A stretch of DNA of 6,916 nucleotides from an uncultured Desulfovibrio sp. (GTDB lineage Bacteria; Desulfobacterota; Desulfovibrionia; Desulfovibrionales; Desulfovibrionaceae): positions 1 to 6,916 of the forward strand of contig CAMBWG010000118.1 in NCBI GenBank assembly GCA_945871415.1, written 5' to 3'. This document shows positions 1 to 5,517 of the stretch, piece after piece. Numbering within the stretch: the first letter of the stretch is position 1; the number at the start of each line of letters is the position of its first letter. The notes beneath the pieces are model-generated. The model was given only the letters and a program-made list of their open reading frames with translations. It searched no databases and was not told the DNA's origin. The translations under genes were made by a program, and so were the position numbers.

Positions 1-81
1 CCCGTTGCGACGAAGGAAGCTACGGGCATCGACAGCAGAGATGAGGGGTTTCCCTCCCCCAACAGACACAAATAGTTTCCC

Positions 82-588
82 CTAATGCGTCGCCTTTTCC
101 GTGGCGTGCAGGCCGCGCCGGGCAAGTTCCGCAACAACCTTACGGCAGAATTCAGGCAGCCGCGCCTCGGCCTGCGGGCTGATCTCCGGGTGCATGGTGC
201 GGAAGTCGTAGGGCTCAAGGCCGAAAGCAATGGTTTGGGGACGGCAGCCGATAAGCTCGCAGGTCGCCAGCGTATCGACCAGATCCGTCTGATGCATGGA
301 ATCCCGAAAGCTGAGGCTTTTACGAAGATCGTCATTTTCCAGAAGATAGATGGTGCCGGGTTCCTGCCCGCCAAGCACCACATCCAGCACAATCAGTACC
401 GAGCATTCCTGAATGGCCGTCATCAGCATGAGGCCCTGCGTACCGCCCTCCTGCAACGTCACATTGGCGGGCCAGTCATACCGATCCCGCAGCCAGGCCA
501 CAGCGCGCATGCCGAAGCCTTCATCCGTCAGCAAGGTATTGCCGACGCCGAGAATCAGCACGGTATCCGTCGAAGAAATAGCATCCAT
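82..588 (-). CDS. [NiFe] hydrogenase maturation endopeptidase (HyaD/HybD family)
   Basis: This cytoplasmic protease removes the C-terminal tail of a [NiFe] hydrogenase large subunit after nickel insertion. The 168-residue product has the family's usual length. It opens with the hallmark GVGNTLLTDEGFG (residues 14-26). The three likely nickel-sensing ligands, by analogy with E. coli HybD, are Glu23, Asp69 (in VLDV) and His99 (in SMHQTDL). The ATG at 588 is chosen because AAGGAAA lies 6 nt upstream and the conserved domain starts directly after it. An in-frame ATG at 657 would add 23 residues of low-complexity leader with no good ribosome binding site. The obvious client is the large subunit encoded upstream on the same strand, whose C-terminus has the matching cleavage motif. 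Two terminators and a repeat lie between them, so the gene probably has its own promoter or depends on read-through; I see no convincing promoter. Positions 1-81, downstream, hold no recognisable gene or clear terminator. Confidence 0.93.
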   Translation of the reverse strand: MDAISSTDTVLILGVGNTLLTDEGFGMRAVAWLRDRYDWPANVTLQEGGTQGLMLMTAIQECSVLIVLDVVLGGQEPGTIYLLENDDLRKSLSFRDSMHQTDLVDTLATCELIGCRPQTIAFGLEPYDFRTMHPEISPQAEARLPEFCRKVVAELARRGLHATEKATH

Positions 589-592
589 AAAA

Positions 593-599
593 TTTCCTT
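593..599 (-). promoter_or_regulatory. Ribosome binding site of the maturation protease gene
   Basis: On the minus strand AAGGAAA sits 6 nt before the ATG at 588. It decides the start in favour of 588 over the upstream in-frame ATG at 657, which lacks a comparable site. Confidence 0.7.
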
Positions 600-666
600 G
601 CATGGGCGTTCTGTTTTGCTCCCCTGCGCCGCGCCGTGCGGCATATCGGAGAAACACGGCCCTCTT

Positions 667-792
667 CAGAGCATTTTCAGTTTGAAACGCTTTGCGTTTT
701 ACGGAAAAAGCACAGTCTTTCCCCTCAGTTCAAGCTGGGCGGCGCTGTGCCGTCGTTTCGCGTTTCACCTTTTTCAAAGCTAAAACGCTCTG
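667..792. repeat. Dispersed intergenic repeat, copy A (about 126 bp)
   Basis: This non-coding stretch resembles 5376-5517 in the same orientation. The first 21 bases agree at 20 positions. Further identical blocks are GGAAAAAGC, GGGCGGCGC and a 16-base block at 764-779 (5492-5507 in the other copy). Its ends form an imperfect inverted repeat: it begins CAGAGCATTTT and ends with the reverse complement of CAGAGCGTTTT. It folds locally: AAACGC-TTT-GCGTTT at 685-699, and a GC stem at 738-754. It lies between the protease gene leader and the hydrogenase terminators. It has no coding potential I trust. It could be a MITE-like or REP-like element; the family is not one I recognise. Confidence 0.75.
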
Positions 793-807
793 GCCGCAGA
801 GCCGTCC

Positions 808-833
808 TTTCCCGGAGAGGAGTTCCCGGGAAA
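808..833. other. Hairpin-forming inverted repeat between hydrogenase terminators and repeat A
   Basis: TTTCCCGG (808-815) pairs with CCGGGAAA (826-833) in an 8-bp stem with a 10-nt loop. No T-run follows on either strand, so it is not a standard intrinsic terminator. It is the third stem-loop within about 140 bp downstream of the hydrogenase large subunit gene. It may protect an mRNA 3' end or be part of a decayed element; its role is unknown. Confidence 0.45.
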
Positions 834-847
834 AAGATAAGAGAGAA

Positions 848-884
848 AAAAAGCCCCTGTGCGCACGCACGCAAGGGGCTTTTT
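848..884 (-). terminator. Second (bidirectional) intrinsic terminator downstream of the hydrogenase operon
   Basis: AAAAAGCCCCT (848-858) pairs with AGGGGCTTTTT (874-884): an 11-bp stem with a 15-nt loop. Reading the minus strand, the G/C stem runs into seven T residues (852 down to 846). Reading the plus strand, five T residues follow, so it could work both ways. It sits behind the first hydrogenase terminator and before the maturation protease gene, acting as a back-up stop. Confidence 0.75.
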
Positions 885-903
885 GTTCCGTCGTACGGTT
901 GCC

Positions 904-944
904 AAAAAAGAAAGAGGCGGCTCGCCGGGGCAAGCCGCCTCTTT
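904..944 (-). terminator. Intrinsic terminator of the hydrogenase operon
   Basis: AAAGAGGCGGCT (911-922) pairs perfectly with AGCCGCCTCTTT (933-944), a 12-bp stem with a 10-nt loop. On the minus strand the stem is followed by C and then six T residues (909-904). It begins 12 bp after the large subunit stop codon, the expected place for the end of the two-gene transcript. Confidence 0.88.
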
Positions 945-956
945 CAGCATTACGGA

Positions 957-2642
957 CTACAGAACCTTGAACTGATGCACTTCGTTGGTCTGGCCGTCGA
1001 TGACATGAACGGCGCAGGCAATGCACGGGTCAAAGGAGTGAATGGTGCGCAGGATTTCCACCGGGCGCTTGGGATCGGCAATGGGCGTACCCACAAGAGC
1101 ATGCTCGGCGGCGCTCATGACGTGCTTCGCATCCCGGGGACCAAGGTTCCACGTGGTCGGCACGACGAGCTGGAAGTTGGAAATCTTCTGATCGTCGATG
1201 CAGATCCAGTGAGACAGACCGCCGCGGGGCGCGTTGACGAAGCCCACGCCGCGGCAGGGCTTGTTGGGAATTTCGCAGTTTTCCGCGATCTTCTTGTCAC
1301 CCTTATCGATATTGGCCTGGAATTCATTGATCCAGTTTTCCACCTGCTGGGCAATGGCCAGGGTTTCGATACCGCGGGCGGCAGTACGGCCAAGCGTGGA
1401 GAACAGCGCTTCGGGGCCGACGTTGAGCTGCTTGAGCACGTAATCGACCAGCGGCACAATGGCGGGATGCTTGTGCGCGTAGCTGACAAGCACCTGAGCC
1501 AGAGGGCCGGTTTCCATGGCGATGCCGTCGTAACGGGGTGCCTTGAGCCAGGAATAGCGATCCTTGTCGCCCATCTTGGTGAAGGCGGGTTTGGTTTCCC
1601 CTTCATAAGGCGTGCGGGCCTGATCGCCTTCGTACCAGCTGTGACGCACATGTTCGGCAATCTTGCCGGGATCCATGGGCTGCACGGCATCGAGCTTGCG
1701 ATTGAGGATCACGCCGTGCTTGAGCCAGCGGGAATCAAGATCGCGTTCGCCGCCCACGGCCGGGAATTCGCCGAAGGCCATGAAGTTTTCGGTGCCGCCG
1801 ATGGCCGCCCAATCCTTGTACTGGCTGGCCACAAGCAGCAGATCGGGGATGTAGACTTCCTCGATGAACTTGCGCGATTCCTTGTACAGGTCGGTGAATT
1901 CCTTGATACGGGCGGGCGTCAGGGACTCGTAACAGGTCACGCCGCCGGCGATCAGGAACTGCGGATGCGGGTTCTTGGCACCGAACACGGCCATGGCGCG
2001 GGCCGTTTTGACCTGCATGCGCAGGGCTTCGAGATAGTGCGCCGTCGCCAGCAGGTTGGCTTCGGGCGACAGGTAGTAAGACGGATGCCCGCCAAGGAAG
2101 TAGGCGTTGGTGAAGGGGCCGAGCTGACCGGTGTTGACGAAGGCCTGAAGACGTTCCTTCACGGCCTTGAAATCGGCAGCCTTGGCAGGACGGGGAGAAA
2201 TGGAGGAAGCCAGCTGCGCCGTCTTGGCCGGATCAGCGGCCAGCGCGGCGGTCACGTCCACCCAGTCGAGGGCATGCAGATGATAGAAGTGCACAAGGTG
2301 GTCATGCATGAACAGCAGACCCAGCACCAGATTGCGGATATAGGTGGCATTGGCGGGAATGCTCACCTTGATGGCGTCTTCCAGAGCGCGGGTGGACGCC
2401 AGCGCGTGGGTGTAGGTGCACACGCCGCAGGTACGCTGGGTGAAGTGCTGAGCATCGCGGGGATCACGGCCCTTAAGGATGGTTTCCAGACCGCGGAACA
2501 GGGTTCCGCAGCTGCGGGCATCCTTGATCTTGCCGTTTTCCACTTCCACTTCAATACGAAGGTGGCCTTCAATACGGGTCAGGGGGTCAACGACCACCGA
2601 ACCGCTGTAGTTGCTCTGGGGCGTTTTCTTGATTTCGCTCAT
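957..2642 (-). CDS. hynA: Periplasmic [NiFe] hydrogenase large subunit
   Basis: This is the catalytic subunit of an H2-uptake hydrogenase, 561 residues as translated. Visible motifs are RIEGH (residues 23-27, with Glu25 the usual proton-transfer residue), RTCGVC (70-75), APRGG near the C-terminal third, and DPCIACAVH (538-546). Cys72, Cys75, Cys540 and Cys543 should bind the Ni-Fe centre. Val74 and Leu122 occupy the positions that line the gas channel in Desulfovibrio enzymes, suggesting the standard, oxygen-sensitive type. Both C-terminal ligand codons are TGC, so this is [NiFe], not [NiFeSe]. Cleavage after His546 would remove a 15-residue tail (VIDGQTNEVHQFKVL). The gene starts 11 bp after the small subunit stop; its AGGAG (2651-2655) overlaps that stop codon, which suggests translational coupling. 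It has no signal peptide and is exported with the small subunit. Compared with the DPCIACGVH I recall from relatives, residue 544 is Ala instead of Gly. Confidence 0.96.
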   Translation of the reverse strand: MSEIKKTPQSNYSGSVVVDPLTRIEGHLRIEVEVENGKIKDARSCGTLFRGLETILKGRDPRDAQHFTQRTCGVCTYTHALASTRALEDAIKVSIPANATYIRNLVLGLLFMHDHLVHFYHLHALDWVDVTAALAADPAKTAQLASSISPRPAKAADFKAVKERLQAFVNTGQLGPFTNAYFLGGHPSYYLSPEANLLATAHYLEALRMQVKTARAMAVFGAKNPHPQFLIAGGVTCYESLTPARIKEFTDLYKESRKFIEEVYIPDLLLVASQYKDWAAIGGTENFMAFGEFPAVGGERDLDSRWLKHGVILNRKLDAVQPMDPGKIAEHVRHSWYEGDQARTPYEGETKPAFTKMGDKDRYSWLKAPRYDGIAMETGPLAQVLVSYAHKHPAIVPLVDYVLKQLNVGPEALFSTLGRTAARGIETLAIAQQVENWINEFQANIDKGDKKIAENCEIPNKPCRGVGFVNAPRGGLSHWICIDDQKISNFQLVVPTTWNLGPRDAKHVMSAAEHALVGTPIADPKRPVEILRTIHSFDPCIACAVHVIDGQTNEVHQFKVL

Positions 2643-2653
2643 GGAGAATGCTC

Positions 2654-3601
2654 CTAGTTCTTATAGAAGGGCGTCAGTTCGTCCCAGAAGCCGGGCTCGC
2701 TGCAGCCGATGCAGGGATGACCGGCACGCACGGGCCAGTTGGTATCGTTGAAAAGGACCTTGGGGCAGTTGTTGTACGTGCTGGGGCCCTTACAGCCGAG
2801 ATCGTAGAGACACCAGCCCTTGCGCGCTTCTTCGGAATCAAAGGAAGGAGCAAATTCGCCGGCTTCGAAGTGCGGCAGACGCTCGCACAGTTCGTGCACG
2901 GTCTTGCCGAAGAACATGAGCGGACGGCCCAGTTCGTCAAGGCGGATTTCGCGGCCCTGCAGGAAGGCCACCACCGTACCGACGAAGTTCAGGGGGTTGG
3001 GCGGACAGCCGGGAAGGTTGATGGCCTTGATGCCCATGTCGGCAAAGGCCTCGTTGACGCCCACGGAACCGGTCGGATTGGGCCTGGCGGCCTGCACGCC
3101 GCCATAAGCGGCACAGGTGCCCATGGTGATCACGGCCTTGGCGCCGGGCAGCACGCGCTTGCAGAGATCATACATGGTATGCCCGCCCACGTAGCCGAAC
3201 TTGCCGCCATCCGCCATGGGAATGGCGCCTTCCACCACGGCGATATAGCCGTCGGGATTCTTGATGGCCTTGTCCAGCGCTTCCTCGGCGGCCTCGCCGG
3301 CGGCAGCCATGATGGTTTCATGATAATCAAGGGAAATGGTGTCGAGAATGAGGGAGTCGATGAACGGCTTGTACGTGCGCAGCAGCGCCTCGGAGCAGCC
3401 CGTGCACTCAGCGCAGTGCAGGTAGACCACGGAGGCGCGTTTACCGGTAAGGGCCGCCGCCACTTCGGAAGCCATTGAAGGGCCGAGCCCCATCGTCACC
3501 GCAACGGCGGTGCAAAACTTCATGAAATCTCGACGGCTGATACCCTGGCGCTCAAGGCGCGCCTGACCATCCGTTTTGCCCAGTCCCACGGCAATACGCA
3601 T
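2654..3601 (-). CDS. hynB: Periplasmic [NiFe] hydrogenase small subunit, Tat-exported
   Basis: This electron-transfer subunit has 315 residues, the size of Desulfovibrio homologues. The N-terminus holds a twin-arginine signal, SRRDFMK (22-28), then a hydrophobic stretch and a likely cleavage site near AAA-LTG (50/51). Proximal [4Fe-4S] ligands are Cys66, Cys69, Cys163 (GTC) and Cys199 (GCPPNP). The distal cluster has His236, Cys239, Cys264 and Cys270. The medial [3Fe-4S] cluster has Cys279, Cys297 and Cys300, with Pro290 where a fourth Cys would be. The start at 3601 is fixed by AGGAGG 6 nt upstream and by the position of the signal; the frame stays open to an ATG at 3721, but that extension precedes the Tat signal and is unlikely. 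An additional Cys63 stands in LHCAECTGC, where I recall Asn in Desulfovibrio enzymes. It is first in a two-gene operon with the large subunit. Confidence 0.96.
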   Translation of the reverse strand: MRIAVGLGKTDGQARLERQGISRRDFMKFCTAVAVTMGLGPSMASEVAAALTGKRASVVYLHCAECTGCSEALLRTYKPFIDSLILDTISLDYHETIMAAAGEAAEEALDKAIKNPDGYIAVVEGAIPMADGGKFGYVGGHTMYDLCKRVLPGAKAVITMGTCAAYGGVQAARPNPTGSVGVNEAFADMGIKAINLPGCPPNPLNFVGTVVAFLQGREIRLDELGRPLMFFGKTVHELCERLPHFEAGEFAPSFDSEEARKGWCLYDLGCKGPSTYNNCPKVLFNDTNWPVRAGHPCIGCSEPGFWDELTPFYKN

Positions 3602-3607
3602 ACTGTG

Positions 3608-3613
3608 CCTCCT
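3608..3613 (-). promoter_or_regulatory. Strong ribosome binding site of the hydrogenase small subunit gene
   Basis: A full AGGAGG lies 6 nt before the ATG at 3601 on the minus strand. It settles the start and points to efficient translation of the operon. Confidence 0.85.
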
Positions 3614-3735
3614 GGCAAAAATGAAAACTTCCACGCAACACCCCGACCGGGATATTACGCATGAACCTCCCGCCCTTTTCGTCCATCTGCCGGAAGCAAA
3701 CAGGAAAAAGGCTCCAACCATGCCGATATGCGCCT

Positions 3736-3764
3736 ATCGTACCCCGGCAAAGGCAAATGGTCAA
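3736..3764 (-). promoter_or_regulatory. Sigma70-type promoter of the hydrogenase operon
   Basis: On the minus strand TTGACC (3764-3759) and TACGAT (3741-3736) are separated by exactly 17 bp, matching the -35 and -10 consensus at 5 and 4 of 6 positions. Transcription would start near 3729, giving a leader of about 128 nt before the small subunit ATG. No sigma54 or FNR-like site was evident. This is a consensus match only. Confidence 0.55.
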
Positions 3765-3853
3765 TACGGTTTGCCCTGATGGCAGGAAACAGCGTCCCCC
3801 GGCACTTGCCATGCCCCCGGCCATGCGCTACTGATTTTACAGGCGTTTCATTA

Positions 3854-3873
3854 GAGAACGTTTTCAACGTCTC
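3854..3873. other. Hairpin-forming sequence upstream of metY
   Basis: GAG plus ACGTT (3854-3862, with one bulged A) pairs with AACGT plus CTC (3866-3873) around a TTC loop. It lies about 160 bp before the sulfhydrylase start, in the 434-bp divergent region (3602-4035). It could be part of a leader RNA or a protein-binding palindrome; no T-run follows. Confidence 0.35.
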
Positions 3874-3898
3874 CTGTTGTGCCGCCTGCGAATATCAG

Positions 3899-3927
3899 AA
3901 TGTTCTCCTTTTCAGGATATGAACATT
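3899..3927. other. Inverted repeat / stem-loop upstream of metY
   Basis: AATGTTC (3899-3905) and GAACATT (3921-3927) are exact inverted arms. Inside them TCCT (3906-3909) can pair with AGGA (3914-3917), giving an 11-bp stem with a 3-nt bulge and a 4-nt loop. It may be an operator for a methionine or sulfur regulator, or a structured leader. A TATAAC hexamer (3940-3945) lies just downstream but has no good -35 at proper spacing. Confidence 0.4.
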
Positions 3928-4035
3928 TCAAAAAAACCGTATAACAGACATAAATCATCCGCTACGGGAGGTATGACGGCCCTGCAACGGCCCGATGCCC
4001 CCTTTTCACAGGATTGCAACACGCACGAGGAATCC

Positions 4036-5301
4036 ATGGAACCAGAGTCCCTTTGTCTTCACGGCGGCTATACGCCCGGCAACGGCGAACCCCGCGTTCT
4101 GCCTATCGCGCAGAGCACGACCTTCACTTATGAATCCACTGCCGCCGTTGCGCGCCTGTTCGATTTGCAGGACGAAGGCTTTTTCTATACCCGTCTGGCC
4201 AATCCCACCGTCGATGCCGTGGAGCGCAAGATTGCCGAACTCGAAGGCGGCGTGGGCGCCCTGTGCACCGCATCGGGGCAGGCGGCAAACCTGCTGGCCA
4301 TTCTCAATATTGCCCGCAGCGGCGATCATATCATCAGCACGGCCAGCATCTACGGCGGCACCTTCAATCTGTTTGCCGTCACGCTCAAAAAAATGGGGAT
4401 CGAAGTAACCTTTGTCGATCAGACGGCTCCTGATGCAGAAATCGAAAAGGCCATCCGTCCCGAGACCCGCGCCATCTTCGGTGAAACGCTGACCAATCCC
4501 TCGCTGGATGTGCTGGATATCGAGCGCATGGCCGCTCTGGCGCACCGTCACGGACTGCCGCTGATCGTTGACAATACCTTTGCCACGCCCATACTCTGCC
4601 GCCCCTTCGACTTCGGCGCGGACATCGTGGTCCATTCCACAACCAAATATATGGACGGGCATGCCGTTCAGATGGGCGGCGTCATTGTGGACAGCGGCCG
4701 CTTTGACTGGACACAGGGCCGCTTTCCCGAATTTACCGAGCCCGACGCCTCCTATCACGGCCTGATCTATACGCAGGCCTTCGGCAAGGCCGCCTACATC
4801 GTCAAGGCGCGCGTCCAGCTCATGCGCGATCTTGGCTGCTGTCAGACCCCGCAGGGAGCGTTCTACCTCAACCTCGGGCTGGAAACGCTGCCCCTGCGCA
4901 TGCGCCGGCACTGCGCCAATGCCGAAGCCGTAGCCCGCCATCTGGCCGCGCATCCCAAGGTGGAAAGCGTCACCTATCCCCGCCTGGAAGGGCATCCCCA
5001 CAAGGAACTGGCCGACAAATATCTGCCGCAGGGATGCAGCGGCGTTATTTCCTTCAGCCTCAGGGGTGGCCGCGACGCCGGAGCCCGCTTCATTGATGCG
5101 CTCAAGCTCGTCTCCCTGCAGGTGCACGTGGCGGATATCCGCTCCTGCGTACTGCACCCCGCCAGCTCCACGCATCGCCAGCTCTCGGATCAGCAGCTCA
5201 GCGACGCGGGCATCACGCCCGGCATGGTCCGTTTCTCCGTGGGGCTTGAAAATATCGACGATATCCTCGCCGATGTCGATCAGGCGCTGGAACAGGCATA
5301 A
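4036..5301 (+). CDS. metY: O-acetylhomoserine sulfhydrylase (Cys/Met metabolism PLP enzyme)
   Basis: This cytoplasmic enzyme most likely joins sulfide to O-acetylhomoserine to give homocysteine. The 421-residue length fits the family. Residues seen: Tyr51 and Arg53 in YTRLANPT (phosphate contact from the neighbouring subunit), Tyr107 in SIYGGT (stacks on PLP), Asp179 in VDNTFATP (pyridine nitrogen), Lys204 in STTKYMDGH (Schiff base), and HPASSTHRQLS (374-384) contacting substrate carboxylate. The ATG at 4036 is chosen because GAGG lies 5 nt upstream and the conserved LCLHGGY begins directly after it. An in-frame ATG at 3973 preceded by GGGAGG (only 1 nt away) would add 21 residues not expected in the family. 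It is transcribed alone, divergent from the hydrogenase and closed by its own terminator. A cystathionine gamma-synthase/lyase or methionine gamma-lyase role cannot be excluded from sequence alone, but length and motifs favour the sulfhydrylase. Confidence 0.9.
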   Translation: MEPESLCLHGGYTPGNGEPRVLPIAQSTTFTYESTAAVARLFDLQDEGFFYTRLANPTVDAVERKIAELEGGVGALCTASGQAANLLAILNIARSGDHIISTASIYGGTFNLFAVTLKKMGIEVTFVDQTAPDAEIEKAIRPETRAIFGETLTNPSLDVLDIERMAALAHRHGLPLIVDNTFATPILCRPFDFGADIVVHSTTKYMDGHAVQMGGVIVDSGRFDWTQGRFPEFTEPDASYHGLIYTQAFGKAAYIVKARVQLMRDLGCCQTPQGAFYLNLGLETLPLRMRRHCANAEAVARHLAAHPKVESVTYPRLEGHPHKELADKYLPQGCSGVISFSLRGGRDAGARFIDALKLVSLQVHVADIRSCVLHPASSTHRQLSDQQLSDAGITPGMVRFSVGLENIDDILADVDQALEQA

Positions 5302-5334
5302 AGCGCCTTTCCCCTGCCACTGATTTCATAGAGA

Positions 5335-5375
5335 AACAGGCCGATCATCCTGCGATGATCGGCCTGTTGTTTTTT
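5335..5375 (+). terminator. Intrinsic terminator of metY
   Basis: AACAGGCCGATCATC (5335-5349) pairs perfectly with GATGATCGGCCTGTT (5354-5368) around a CTGC loop, a 15-bp stem. G and six T residues (5370-5375) follow. It starts 33 bp after the metY stop. On the minus strand the stem is followed only by a broken T-tract, so it may also weakly stop transcripts from the convergent ligase gene. Confidence 0.93.
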
Positions 5376-5517
5376 CAGAGTATTTTCAGTTTGAAATGCG
5401 AAGCGTTTCAAACCATACGGCCTGTCGTTTCGCGGAAAAAGCGCGGTTTTTCCGCTCACTTCTGGCCGGGCGGCGCGGTGCCGCCCCGCGCTTCACCTTT
5501 TTCAAAGGTGAAACGCT
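5376..5517. repeat. Dispersed intergenic repeat, copy B (about 142 bp), four hairpins
   Basis: This is the second copy of the element at 667-792, in the same orientation, directly after the metY T-tract. It reaches into the stop codon of the convergent ligase gene. It can fold into four consecutive stem-loops: 5390-5412 (10 bp, GAA loop), 5432-5455 (GCGGAAAAA with TTTTTCCGC, 9 bp), 5468-5486 (GGGCGGC with GCCGCCC, 7 bp) and 5492-5512 (TTCACCTTT with AAAGGTGAA, 9 bp). Relative to copy A it has roughly 30 additional bases after the first block. No reading frame I would trust lies in it. It may also serve as the 3' end structure of the ligase mRNA. Confidence 0.75.

Noticed and set aside
44..61. 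GAGGG/CCCTC mini-hairpin downstream of the protease gene
   Set aside because: The stem is only 5 bp with no T-run on the minus strand, so it is not a convincing terminator.
1005..1031. Possible [NiFeSe] hydrogenase with selenocysteine
   Set aside because: The C-terminal ligand codons are both TGC and no in-frame TGA is present, so it is an ordinary [NiFe] enzyme.
636..2657. A 673-codon open frame on the plus strand across the large subunit gene
   Set aside because: It is antisense to a hydrogenase gene with all catalytic motifs. Long antisense frames are expected in GC-rich DNA, and its translation shows no recognisable domain.
3391..3417. Oxygen-tolerant six-cysteine proximal cluster
   Set aside because: The small subunit has Gly68 between Cys66 and Cys69, so the usual supernumerary Cys is missing. 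Cys63 is at a different position.
2648..3478. A 276-codon plus-strand open frame opposite the small subunit gene
   Set aside because: It is a shadow of the small subunit gene; no domain, and no promoter or ribosome binding site that I see.
3956..4035. SAM or cobalamin riboswitch before metY (ATGA...GCC...GCAAC resembles part of SAM-I)
   Set aside because: The GAGGGA/GGCCC core and the later GGTGCCAAT-type segment of SAM-I are absent, and no cobalamin-box pattern is seen. The partial resemblance is likely chance.
4006..5175. A 389-codon minus-strand open frame across metY
   Set aside because: It is antisense to a well-supported PLP enzyme gene and has no family-like motif.
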